A DNA stretch of 64,000 bases. Origin: Collimonas humicola (lineage in GTDB: Bacteria; Pseudomonadota; Gammaproteobacteria; Burkholderiales; Burkholderiaceae_D). A program made the position numbers and the translations under genes. Below the pieces are notes generated by a model. It was not told where the DNA came from. It did not search any database and worked only from the letters and a program-made list of their open reading frames with translations. The stretch covers positions 496,001 to 560,000 of the forward strand of contig NZ_JAGQEE010000003.1 in the NCBI RefSeq assembly GCF_018304945.1, given 5' to 3'. Positions 55,825-64,000 of this stretch are shown one piece after another; the stretch's first letter is position 1; the number at the start of each line of letters is the position of its first letter.

Positions 55825-56033
55825 GATGGATTCCTCGGTTGGTGAAAGAAAGTTGTCCCTGCCCGCCTCGCAGTACGCAATGCACGCAAGAGCCGGCCAA
55901 GGAGCGGGACAACTGTATGTCCAATCTTTCCTGCTTACGCCATCCCATTGTCAGGAATACGTCAAGATTCACGCTTCCCATATCGACACAGGAAAAGCGA
56001 TAATCGGCGGTCGCCACTGCAGATGAGAATGAT

Positions 56034-56951
56034 ATGGATCAGATCAAAGCCTGCCGCAGCTTCGTCCGCGCGGTCGAACTGGGCAGCCTGTCGGCGGTGG
56101 CGCGCGAACAGCACAGCACGCAGCCGACCGTCAGCAAAACCATCGCCGCGCTGGAGAAGCAGCTCGGGGTGCGCCTGCTGGAACGCAGCACCACCGGCCT
56201 TGCCGCCACCGAGCAAGGCAAACGGTTTTACGAGCGCGCCAAGCACGTGCTGGAAGAGTTCAATGAGGCGGTCAGCGACGCCCGCGGCCTGACCGAAAAA
56301 CCGGCCGGCCTGCTGCGCGTGAATGCTCCGCTCGGCCTCGGCCAGTTGCGGCTCAATGCGCTGGTGCTGGAATTCCTGGAGCTATATCCGGAGATCGAGG
56401 TCGAGCTGATCTTGAATGACCGCTTTGTCGATCTGGTGGAAGACGGCGTCGACGTGGCGCTGAGGCTGGCCGGCGCGCTGCCGCCCAACATGATCGCGCG
56501 CAAGATCGCCAGTGCGCAACGCTATCTGGTGGCGGCGCCGGCCTACCTGGCGCGCCATCCTGAAATCCGCCGTCCCGAGGATCTGGCCAGCCACCGCTAC
56601 ATCGGCTTTGCGCGGCCCGCCAACGGCGAAGTGAGCCAGCTCAGCGGCCCCGGCGGCACGGTCGAGATCGCCACCCGCAGCGCCTACCTGGTCAACAGTT
56701 CGCTGGCGATACGCGAGAGTTTCCTGATGGGCGCCGGTATCGGCATATGTCCGTCCTGGCTGGTGCACGACCTGCTGGAGTCGGGCCGGCTGCAGCGCAT
56801 TCTTCCGGCCTGGAGCGCAACCGGGCAGGAAGCCTCGCTGCTGTATCCCTCGCGCCGCTACCAATCCTTGCGCGCCACGGTGTTCATGCAATTCATGGCA
56901 GAGCGGATTCCCAGGCTGCCGGGATTTTCCGCTCCGCTGTTTGGCCGTTAG
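56034..56951 (+). CDS. LysR-family transcriptional regulator
   Basis: 305 residues. Winged helix 1-60 (MDQIKACRSFVRAVELGSLS, QPTVSKTIAALEKQLGVRLLER) and a substrate-binding-like effector domain from about 90. It resembles the large CrgA/DhcR-like group. Divergent from the secreted amidohydrolase gene, its likely target; the effector is unknown. Confidence 0.88.
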   Translation: MDQIKACRSFVRAVELGSLSAVAREQHSTQPTVSKTIAALEKQLGVRLLERSTTGLAATEQGKRFYERAKHVLEEFNEAVSDARGLTEKPAGLLRVNAPLGLGQLRLNALVLEFLELYPEIEVELILNDRFVDLVEDGVDVALRLAGALPPNMIARKIASAQRYLVAAPAYLARHPEIRRPEDLASHRYIGFARPANGEVSQLSGPGGTVEIATRSAYLVNSSLAIRESFLMGAGIGICPSWLVHDLLESGRLQRILPAWSATGQEASLLYPSRRYQSLRATVFMQFMAERIPRLPGFSAPLFGR

Positions 56952-56955
56952 ATTT

Positions 56956-57426
56956 CTATCTTTTTGCGCTGGCGACGACCGCGCGCTTGGCCTGGATGAA
57001 TACCGGGCCCCACAAGGGATGGCCTTGTTCGCCCGGCGCCAGGTCGAAAGCCGGGTCCAGCTTGAGGGCCTTTTCAAATTGCTGCTTGCACAGCTTCCTG
57101 CGGGAGGTGACGCAATAGCTGAAGGCCATGTATTTCAGGGCTTCGGTCTGGAACGACGGCTCCGCCGACCAGATATCCTGGCCGTTGGCGAGACGCTTGA
57201 TGGCGGCGCTGTAACTGCCCTTGTTGTACAGGGCGATGCCATCGCTCAAGGCTGCCGGCGGCGCCGGCGGCTGGGGAACGGCGGCAACCGCTGCCGGCGT
57301 TGAAGCAGCAGGCTTCTGGCTGGCCGTTGCCGGCGTTTTCGCGGTATCGATGGTATCGCAGGCGCTGAGCATGAAGGCCGCAGCCATCATGGCGGCGCCG
57401 CCGATACGGTAAAAAGAGGTGGTCAT
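56956..57426 (-). CDS. tssQ: TssQ-like T6SS-associated lipoprotein
   Basis: 156 residues. Lipobox LSAC (Cys23), Pro/Ala-rich linker (about 30-60), then a TPR-like region (DGIALYNKGSYSAAIKRL, KYMAFSYCVTSRRKLCKQQFEKALKLDP in part). Its position directly after ppkA (27 nt) and this layout match TssQ-type lipoproteins of T6SS accessory clusters. Last of tagH-pppA-ppkA-tssQ. Confidence 0.72.
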   Translation of the reverse strand: MTTSFYRIGGAAMMAAAFMLSACDTIDTAKTPATASQKPAASTPAAVAAVPQPPAPPAALSDGIALYNKGSYSAAIKRLANGQDIWSAEPSFQTEALKYMAFSYCVTSRRKLCKQQFEKALKLDPAFDLAPGEQGHPLWGPVFIQAKRAVVASAKR

Positions 57427-57453
57427 GGGGTCTGCCTGGCTGGAAAGCATTGA

Positions 57454-59139
57454 TTAGGGCGAAAAATTGTAGTCGATACTACGCGATTTTTTCTGGTTGA
57501 CGTCAATTTCAAAGACCTTATCGGGGAAACTCGGATTCGCCACCTTGATCTGATGCTTGCCTTCCGCCAGGACCAGCTTTTTCAATGGCGGACTGGCGCC
57601 CTTCAGGTTGCCGTCCACAATCACGTTGCCCCACGGCCTGATGGCCAGGGTGACTACGCCGGTAGCATCGACCGCCTTTACCTCGGCCGGCTTGGGCTCG
57701 GCGGCCTTGTTGGCTTCCGCGCTTTTCACTTCGGCCGCTTTGGCGGAAGCTTCGGCGGCGCCTTTTCCTTGCAGCTCCGCCAGCCTGCCGCGCGCCACCG
57801 CGGCATGCTTGCTGTCCGGGTATTTCTGCAGGAAGGCGGTGATCTGCTGCGGCGTGACGTTTTTCAGTTCCTTGAGGGTTTCCCAGCCGATGGTTTCTTC
57901 GTCCAGGATCTGCTCGCCGGCCACGGCAGCATTCGGCGCCGGCTTTGCCACCGCCGCCGCGCGCGACGCCGCCAGCGGCGCTTCCGGCTGCTGCAACGGC
58001 GCCGGCTTGAGCCACAGGTAGGCGCCGGCCACCACCACGCAGACTGCGCCGGCAATCCAAAGAGCTGGTGCCCGCAACGGCCGTTCCATGACGTTGGCCG
58101 CGGCAAGCGCTTGTGCGCTGCTCTCGTGCTTGCCGCCGGCAGCGGCCGCCGGCTTGCGCCTGCCGCTGCTGGAAGACCGCGGGGGCACGGCGTCATTGTC
58201 GGGCATCGGCATCGGCACCGAAAGCTCCAGGTCGAGCAGCTGGCGGAATTCTTCTATCGATTGCGGACGGTCTTCCGGCCTGACCGCCAGCCCTTTGTCG
58301 ATCGCCGCCAGGAAGGCCTGGCTGAAATCGCTGTGGCCGCCGTTCTGCAGCTGTTCGATAGGGTCCTTGATCATGCGCGCCACGGACGTCGGCGGCGCGG
58401 TTTTCTTGATGGCGAAGTAGATCACCGCCGACAGCGAATAGATATCGGTCCACGGCCCCTGCTTCATCATGGCGTCGTCTGCGTACTGCTCGATCGGCGC
58501 ATAGCCCGGCTTCAGGATCACCGTCAGCGAATGCGTCATGTCGCCGATGATCTGGCGCGCCGCGCCGAAGTCCAGCAGCACCGCCTCGCCGCTCTTCTGG
58601 ATCATGATGTTGTCGGGCGAGATATCGCGGTGCAGGATCTGCACCCGGTACATGGCGGCCAGCGCTTCCAGCATCGGCTTGAGCATGCTTTTCAGCCAGG
58701 CTTCGGTGACCTGCGCCGGCGAATTCTGCACCACGCTCTTGAGCGTGCGGCCTTCGTAGTAACGCATCGCCATATAGGCGGTATTGTTCTGTTCCCAGAA
58801 GCGGTACACCTTGATCAGGGCCGGATGGTCGAACTGCGCCAGCAGGCGCGCTTCCTTGATGAAGCTCTTGAGGCCGATGGTGAATGTCTCGCGGTGGCGC
58901 TGCGAGCGCACCACTACCTTCTTGTCCGGTCCGCGCCCGGCAAAGGCGCCCGGCATGTATTCCTTGATGGCAACCATGCGGCGCAGCGAGCGGTCGAACG
59001 CAAAATAGACAATGCCGAAGCCGCCTTCGCCGATCACGCCGATGATTTCAAAATCGGCCAGGCGCGTCCCTTTCGGCAGGCAGTTCTCGACGGCCATGGC
59101 AGAGGGTTCTTGCGGGTCAACCGATTTGGCGTTTTGCAT
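57454..59139 (-). CDS. ppkA: T6SS-associated Ser/Thr protein kinase PpkA
   Basis: 561 residues. N-terminal kinase domain: Gly loop GEGGFG (38-42 region), Lys59, HRD-equivalent HRDISPDN (170-177), DFG at 190-192. One transmembrane segment at about 358-377 places the C-terminal part in the periplasm, which ends in a PEGA-like domain (about 490-560). PpkA phosphorylates the FHA protein to activate type VI secretion. An internal ATG at residue 15 is an alternative start. Confidence 0.87.
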   Translation of the reverse strand: MQNAKSVDPQEPSAMAVENCLPKGTRLADFEIIGVIGEGGFGIVYFAFDRSLRRMVAIKEYMPGAFAGRGPDKKVVVRSQRHRETFTIGLKSFIKEARLLAQFDHPALIKVYRFWEQNNTAYMAMRYYEGRTLKSVVQNSPAQVTEAWLKSMLKPMLEALAAMYRVQILHRDISPDNIMIQKSGEAVLLDFGAARQIIGDMTHSLTVILKPGYAPIEQYADDAMMKQGPWTDIYSLSAVIYFAIKKTAPPTSVARMIKDPIEQLQNGGHSDFSQAFLAAIDKGLAVRPEDRPQSIEEFRQLLDLELSVPMPMPDNDAVPPRSSSSGRRKPAAAAGGKHESSAQALAAANVMERPLRAPALWIAGAVCVVVAGAYLWLKPAPLQQPEAPLAASRAAAVAKPAPNAAVAGEQILDEETIGWETLKELKNVTPQQITAFLQKYPDSKHAAVARGRLAELQGKGAAEASAKAAEVKSAEANKAAEPKPAEVKAVDATGVVTLAIRPWGNVIVDGNLKGASPPLKKLVLAEGKHQIKVANPSFPDKVFEIDVNQKKSRSIDYNFSP

Positions 59140-59192
59140 ATTCAGTTGGATTCGACGTTAGCAATATTATTGGGATAGTTATCAACACGTCT

Positions 59193-60005
59193 TCAATGAT
59201 TAAGGATTTTGGCGGCTGGCGGCTCGGCTACGTATATCGTAAACGCGGTGCAGTTATCCAGCGGCACATTGCAGGTCTGGCCATTCTTTTCCACCACCGC
59301 GTGCATGATGTTGAGCCAGTCCTGGGCCGAACCGGCTTGCGCGGCCGCCTGCGCCATTTCGGCTTCGCTGATCCATTCCCAGAAACCGTCGGTGCACAGC
59401 AGGAAGGCATCGCCGTCCTGTATCGGCACCGGATCTTGGATCACTTGCGCCGGCGCGCTGCCCTCGACGCCGGCCGCGGCGCACAGGATGCTGCGGCGCG
59501 GATGACGCCGCAGCTGCTCGGGCGAACAATGGCCGGCATCGACGAATTGCTGGATCAGGCTGTGATCCTTGGTGAAGTGCAAGAGCTGGCCGCGGCGGAA
59601 CTGATAGATGCGGGTATCGCCCATATGGCCCCACAGGGCGCAGCGGTTTTTCTGGTCGATCAGCAGCGTCGCCACGGTCGCGCTCATGTCTTTCAGGCGC
59701 GGGATCTGCCCCTGGCGCCGATTCAGCTGGGCCACCGCATAATCGAGATAGGATTGCAGCGCGCGCGGACCGAAGGAGGCTTCTTCGACAAACATTTCCA
59801 TGATCGAATGCACCACCACGTTGGAGGCAATCTCGCCGCCGTATTCGCCGCCGACGCCATCCGAGACGATGATGCAGGTCAGGTCGTCCTGCTGCGCGCT
59901 GCCCCAGGAATCCTGGTTGACTTGCCGGCCGCCGGCATGGCTAAGCTGCGCCAGGCTCAGCAGCATCGGCGCTGCCGTGTTGCCGAGCAGGGACTGCTCA
60001 GGCAT
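59193..60005 (-). CDS. pppA: T6SS-associated PP2C phosphatase PppA
   Basis: 270 residues, PPM/PP2C fold. Metal-binding motifs VNQDSWG, VSDGVGGEYGG, GHMGDTRIY and LLCTDGFWEW are all present. Antagonises PpkA by dephosphorylating the FHA protein. Overlaps the tagH stop by 8 nt and precedes ppkA. Confidence 0.88.
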   Translation of the reverse strand: MPEQSLLGNTAAPMLLSLAQLSHAGGRQVNQDSWGSAQQDDLTCIIVSDGVGGEYGGEIASNVVVHSIMEMFVEEASFGPRALQSYLDYAVAQLNRRQGQIPRLKDMSATVATLLIDQKNRCALWGHMGDTRIYQFRRGQLLHFTKDHSLIQQFVDAGHCSPEQLRRHPRRSILCAAAGVEGSAPAQVIQDPVPIQDGDAFLLCTDGFWEWISEAEMAQAAAQAGSAQDWLNIMHAVVEKNGQTCNVPLDNCTAFTIYVAEPPAAKILNH

Positions 60006-61200
60006 GCGGGGAAGCCTTCTTCAGCTTCTCGATCTTTCTCTCGTAAGCTTGCAAGAAGGCTTTGCCGAACAGGGTCTGGAAATCATCCTGCGACGCTTCG
60101 CCGATGATGCGCTGATAGCGCAGCACATAGGCATCCCACAGCTTGGCCTTGCGGGTAGCCGGCAGCAGCGTATCCAGCATGCCGCCTTTTTGCGAATGCC
60201 TCTCCATCACTTCCGGATTGAAGCGCTGCATGGTTTCGTTCATGGTGGCGCGCATGCCGGACACGACGGCAACCTGATGCCCGTGCAGATCTTCGTAGGC
60301 ATCCTGCATGGCTTCGGTGGCGCCCATGAAGCCCGGCATTTTCTTGCGCAGCATCTGGATCAGCACGGTCTGGCTGTCCGGGAAGAACTTCAGCGGATTA
60401 TTGTTGCGGACCACCACCTTGGTGACATCCGCATGCGCTTCGCGCTTCACCAGCGCGCGCGCGGCGTTCAAGTCAATCGCGCCTTGCACGGCGATCGCCA
60501 GCAGCTTGCCCACTGTTTCCATGAATTCCGGCGTCAGGCTCGGCGCCAGCGCCCCTGGCGTCAGGCCGGCGCCCTTCATGAAGGCTTGCATCAGCGCTTC
60601 GCTGGCGGCATTCGGTTCGACGGCAGGAGAGTTGTCGTCGGCGTGGTTCAGCGGCGCCGCTGCCGGGCTGGCGGGCACAGGAGCGGCCTGGCTTGCCGGG
60701 CGCGCCATCGTCGCAGCAGCGGGGGCGGAGGTCGGCAACGCGGCATTGGCGGTAGCGGCCAGCTCCAGGTTCAGTTGCGCCAGCGCCGCCAGGCGCGTCT
60801 CGGATACGCTAAGCAGCGGCTTGCTGGCATTGACTCGGCGCACCGGATTGGTCGAGGTCATGTCTGGGTTGTCCTTCATTAAATTGAGCTGCGCTTCAGC
60901 GCGCAACAGATACAGTCCAATCTGGATTTCATCGCCTATCTGCAGATCGACCTCGCACTCGACATCAATCTCATGGCCATTCAGCAGGATCGGATTGGCG
61001 CGGCTGAGATTGGTGATGGTCTGTCGGATGCCGTCGCTCTTGATTTCGGCCTGGGTGCGCGACACCAGGTTGCGCGGATCGGCCAGCACGAAATAATTTT
61101 CTTCGCTGCGGCCGAGGGTTTTCGGCTCACGGCCGAAGACGGCCGACATGGGCTGCTCGGGCGCCATGTTGTTGTAAGAAATAACACTAATTTTGATCAT
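59998..61200 (-). CDS. tagH: T6SS FHA-domain protein TagH/Fha
   Basis: 400 residues. FHA domain at about 1-110 (GREPKTLGRSEENYFVLAD, VSRTQAEI, NPILLNG), then an Ala/Pro-rich linker and the TagH C-terminal domain (about 200-390: FMETVGKLLAIAVQGAIDL, NNPLKFFPD). It is the phosphothreonine-dependent scaffold of the T6SS posttranslational pathway. Start at ATG 61200 by FHA alignment; the frame runs to 61293. First gene of the operon. Core tss genes are not in the window. Confidence 0.87.
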   Translation of the reverse strand: MIKISVISYNNMAPEQPMSAVFGREPKTLGRSEENYFVLADPRNLVSRTQAEIKSDGIRQTITNLSRANPILLNGHEIDVECEVDLQIGDEIQIGLYLLRAEAQLNLMKDNPDMTSTNPVRRVNASKPLLSVSETRLAALAQLNLELAATANAALPTSAPAAATMARPASQAAPVPASPAAAPLNHADDNSPAVEPNAASEALMQAFMKGAGLTPGALAPSLTPEFMETVGKLLAIAVQGAIDLNAARALVKREAHADVTKVVVRNNNPLKFFPDSQTVLIQMLRKKMPGFMGATEAMQDAYEDLHGHQVAVVSGMRATMNETMQRFNPEVMERHSQKGGMLDTLLPATRKAKLWDAYVLRYQRIIGEASQDDFQTLFGKAFLQAYERKIEKLKKASPHA

Positions 61201-61581
61201 CGATGTGGTCCAAGCCTGGTTTTGCAGACACAGCGCAAACACCTGCGACCATGCGCAAATCGTGTGTACCTGTGACTGTTTGCCTGGCAGCAATTTCCAT
61301 GCCCAAGCAAGGCTATCGAAAACTGGTCTGATAGGCCCGTAAAACCTGGTAATTGGACGGTTTCAGACCTGCAAAACTGCCCTCTCTTGTCATCCGTGGT
61401 GACATTTTGTGTCAGCTGGCGACGAGGCAAGCATTTGATGTCAATTTATCTACAGGCAGAAAATTCGATATGCGTTTCACCGCTGTCCAGGCCGAGGCAG
61501 GACGGATAAGGAAGAACAAGCAATGATTGAATCGTTAAAGCCAAGGCGGCCAAGGCGGCGCGCAGGCCGCCTCGTGCATCC
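61201..61581. other. Non-coding interval upstream of tagH
   Basis: 381 bp between the alaC stop and the tagH start. It must hold the tagH promoter. I saw no convincing gene, terminator or repeat here. Confidence 0.4.
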
Positions 61582-62781
61582 CTACGCCGCCGGCGCGCGC
61601 AGCATGCTCTTGATGCCGCGCACCGCCTGGCGGATGCGGGCTTCGTTTTCAATCAAGGCAAACCGCACGTACTCGTCGCCGTATTCGCCGAAACCGATGC
61701 CGGGCGAGACGCACACCTTGGCTTTTTCCAGCAGCTGCTTGGAAAATTCCAGCGAGCCGAGATGCCGGTAAGCCTCGGGTATGCGGGCCCAGATGTACAT
61801 CGAAGCCTTGGGAATGTCGACCATCCAGCCGGCTTCATGCAGGCCCTTGACCAGCACGTCGCGCCGGCTCTGGTATTTGGCGCAGATATCCTTGACGCAC
61901 TGCTGGTCGCCTTCCAGCGCCGCGATCGCCGCCACCTGCACAGGCGTGAAACTGCCGTAGTCGTGATAGCTCTTGATGCGCGCCAGCGCCGCCACCAGTT
62001 CCTTGTTGCCGACCATGAAGCCGATGCGCCAGCCCGCCATGTTGTAGCTCTTCGACAGCGTAAAGAATTCCACCGCGACATCGCGCGCGCCCGGCACCTG
62101 CATGATGGAAGGCGCCTGCCAGCCGTCGAACACGATATCGGCATAGGCAAGGTCATGCACCACCAGGATGTTGTGTTCCTTGGCCAGCTTGACCACGCGC
62201 TCGAAGAATTCCAGCTCGACGCATTGCGCGGTCGGATTCGACGGGAAGCCGAGCACCATCATTTTCGGCTTGGGATAGCTTTCCCGTATCGCCCGCTCCA
62301 GCTCGGCGAAGAAATCCACTCCAGGACTCATGCGCACCGAACGGATATCGGCGCCGGCAATCACCGCGCCATAGATGTGGATGGGATAGCTTGGATTCGG
62401 CACCAGCACGGTATCGCCGCGGTCCAGCGTCGCCAGCATCAGATGCGCCAGCCCTTCCTTGGAACCGATGGTGACGATCGCTTCGCTATCGGCATCGAAT
62501 TCGACGTCGTAGCGCTTCTTGTACCAATGGCTGATAGCCCGCCGCAGCCGGGGAATGCCCTTGGAGGCGGAATAGCCGTGGGTATCGGGCCGCTGCGACA
62601 CCTCGATCAGTTTTTCCACGATATGCGGCGGCGTCGCGCCATCGGGATTACCCATCGACATATCGACAATATCCTCGCCACGCCGCCGCGCCGCCATCTT
62701 CAGTTCGGCGGTGATATTGAAAACGTAGGGAGGCAAGCGATCGATGCGCGAAAATCTGCGCGGAGTTGGGGATGCAGACAT
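61582..62781 (-). CDS. alaC: Alanine-synthesising aminotransferase AlaC
   Basis: 399 residues, PLP class I aminotransferase converting pyruvate and glutamate to alanine. Schiff-base Lys244 ([12 protein letters not shown]), [17 protein letters not shown] and GFPSNPTAQ are characteristic of AlaC. Monocistronic; its neighbours in many betaproteobacteria are homoserine dehydrogenase and threonine synthase, but none is in this window. Confidence 0.9.
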   Translation of the reverse strand: MSASPTPRRFSRIDRLPPYVFNITAELKMAARRRGEDIVDMSMGNPDGATPPHIVEKLIEVSQRPDTHGYSASKGIPRLRRAISHWYKKRYDVEFDADSEAIVTIGSKEGLAHLMLATLDRGDTVLVPNPSYPIHIYGAVIAGADIRSVRMSPGVDFFAELERAIRESYPKPKMMVLGFPSNPTAQCVELEFFERVVKLAKEHNILVVHDLAYADIVFDGWQAPSIMQVPGARDVAVEFFTLSKSYNMAGWRIGFMVGNKELVAALARIKSYHDYGSFTPVQVAAIAALEGDQQCVKDICAKYQSRRDVLVKGLHEAGWMVDIPKASMYIWARIPEAYRHLGSLEFSKQLLEKAKVCVSPGIGFGEYGDEYVRFALIENEARIRQAVRGIKSMLRAPAA

Positions 62782-63101
62782 ATTTTTCTCTCACGTAAGC
62801 GCCCGGAACCGTCCGAGCGACGTTGGAACGAGGATCCCGTTGTGCGGGTGTTCCAGCGATGATTCTAGTGAACAAAGGAAAAGCGCGCAACGAAGAAAAT
62901 CACACGTGAACAAATTCAAAGAAGCCGGCCAATACGCTCTCCGATAAAAAGACAAGACTGGTGCTGCATAGGCTACATCGCTCCATAGCGATAACGGGAC
63001 ACCGCGACTGTGAATGTCAACAATGCATTTAAGGCAATTTAAATAGCGTCTGCTGTACCATAAATTCCTTCCATTGTTTTGGCTGTCGCGGGAGCGAATA
63101 C
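62782..63101. other. Non-coding interval between alaC and the DUF6402-type gene
   Basis: 320 bp between divergent genes. Presumably holds both promoters; AT-rich segment near 63031-63065. No motif recognised. Confidence 0.4.
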
Positions 63102-64000
63102 ATGCATGAATCAGCAGAAAAATTACCTTATTTCAAACCAGATCCATTGTGGTGGACATGGGAAAAACAAGAGGGAAGCAAGGGCTGCTACAAAGTGGAT
63201 CAGGAAGAAATTTTCCTGGCGACCGACATGCGGCCGCCGCCCCTGCGCGATCAACCGCCGCCGGATCCTGTTGCACCGGTGGCAGCCGCGCCCAAGCCAT
63301 TCAGCATTGAAAAAATCGGCTATCTGGGAGCAGCACTAGTCAAGCTGGCCGATTTTGTTGATTGGATGGAGGAACCGGCTCTTGTAAAAAAACCGCCCCC
63401 GCCGCCGGAGCCCGACGAAAAGACCTTGCCCGCGCCGGCCGTCAAGCGCATCAAGCCTTTCGATATCCAGGAAATTCCCTCCGCCATGGAAAAACTGGGC
63501 TGGAAAATTTCCGCGAAACTCATGCGCAAATGGTTTGCCGGCCAGCTGAATTACCCCAACAATGACGAGGGTGACGAAAAACAAATCAATCAACTCGGCC
63601 AGCCATTTCCACCATCCATGATCGATACCAGCACGATCACAATGGACTGGATCTTGTCGTTCCCGCGCGCACGAAGGAAATTCGAGGAGTTGCAGGGTAA
63701 CGCTGTGATTCAAAGTACTGCGGCGCGTGATGAATTGAAAAAAATATGTCTCCGTCACCTCGCTTCCGGTTGCAAATACACACTCAATGCCTGGGAAGAA
63801 GTCGATCACGACATACAGCAGTTGCACCGGCAATACCAATTTCAACTCCACCAGGGCAGCGACTACGCGGCGGATAGCGCCGTCCTGCTACCACGCACGA
63901 ATACCGCAGAAATAGGTGTGCCTGACGACCTGCTGGGAGCACTCGGCAGCTTTATGTTTTATGCCGCGCTGGGTTATGCACAATTCGAATGGCTGTCACC
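63102..64000 (+). CDS. DUF6402-type protein (3' end outside window)
   Basis: About 299 residues visible from the ATG at 63102 (MHESAEKLPYFKPDP) and still open at the window end. A Pro-rich N-terminal region (about 43-110) is followed by IPSAMEKLGWKISAKLMRKW, FAGQLNY and PFPPSMIDTSTITMDWIL, which resemble DUF6402 proteins often found near T6SS effector loci. No catalytic motif identified. The GC content appears lower than in neighbouring genes, hinting at transfer. GGGAGCG lies just upstream of the start. Confidence 0.65.
   Translation, partial: MHESAEKLPYFKPDPLWWTWEKQEGSKGCYKVDQEEIFLATDMRPPPLRDQPPPDPVAPVAAAPKPFSIEKIGYLGAALVKLADFVDWMEEPALVKKPPPPPEPDEKTLPAPAVKRIKPFDIQEIPSAMEKLGWKISAKLMRKWFAGQLNYPNNDEGDEKQINQLGQPFPPSMIDTSTITMDWILSFPRARRKFEELQGNAVIQSTAARDELKKICLRHLASGCKYTLNAWEEVDHDIQQLHRQYQFQLHQGSDYAADSAVLLPRTNTAEIGVPDDLLGALGSFMFYAALGYAQFEWLS

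Noticed and set aside
63336-63851. 171-residue minus-strand frame at the right end
   Set aside because: Antisense to the DUF6402-type gene and without recognisable features; the plus frame shows a domain-like pattern and a ribosome binding site.

Overview
The window is GC-rich chromosomal DNA of a betaproteobacterium, most likely an Oxalobacteraceae member close to Collimonas, Janthinobacterium or Duganella. The grounds are the combination of a JqsA/CqsA-type quorum-sensing locus, RegB/RegA, an AndA-type anthranilate dioxygenase, a beta-ketoadipate island and a T6SS phosphorylation module. No tRNA, rRNA, CRISPR array, plasmid origin or phage was seen. Genus is inferred from gene content only.

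Layout. 1-3.5 kb: assimilatory nitrate genes (nasA, nirB, the latter cut by the window edge) behind a sigma-54-type promoter and a leader with a hexaloop hairpin and a terminator. 3.5-9.7 kb: amidase, LysE exporter, NIPSNAP protein, WYL regulator, ProQ/FinO protein, an IS5-like N-terminal fragment and an isochorismatase-type hydrolase. 9.7-21.8 kb: an aromatic island encoding anthranilate -> catechol (dioxygenase with an unusual Rieske-FNR fusion as electron donor) -> muconate -> 3-oxoadipate -> acetyl-CoA plus succinyl-CoA, with IclR, AraC and LysR regulators and recognisable candidate operators. 21.8-23 kb: NmrA-like oxidoreductase and HxlR regulator.

23-27.5 kb: an alpha-hydroxyketone quorum-sensing cluster: jqsA synthase, divergent jqsS kinase and jqsR regulator, and, as the last gene of the apparent operon, a LuxR-family solo whose ligand-pocket residues differ from acyl-homoserine-lactone receptors. 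27.6-32.2 kb: orphan alginate lyase, a MarR/small membrane protein pair, a TetR/GST pair with an operator, and a flavin-nucleotide-binding protein.

32.2-35.9 kb and 45.1-49 kb: two copies of the same unusual pairing, a secreted AcpA/phospholipase-C-type phosphoesterase lipoprotein with a MauG/CCP-type diheme lipoprotein. Each copy has a PHO-box-like sequence upstream, suggesting phosphate-starvation control. Between them lie aspD-aspT (aspartate/alanine exchange), regBA, a GST, a WYL regulator, a LivK-type binding protein, a MITE-like element and a small secreted protein.

49-64 kb: BON-like protein, proline iminopeptidase, a block of dispersed palindromic repeats, fadH, a secreted SGNH hydrolase and a secreted amidohydrolase, a LysR regulator, the T6SS accessory operon tagH-pppA-ppkA-tssQ without structural T6SS genes, alaC, and the 5' part of a DUF6402-type gene running off the end.
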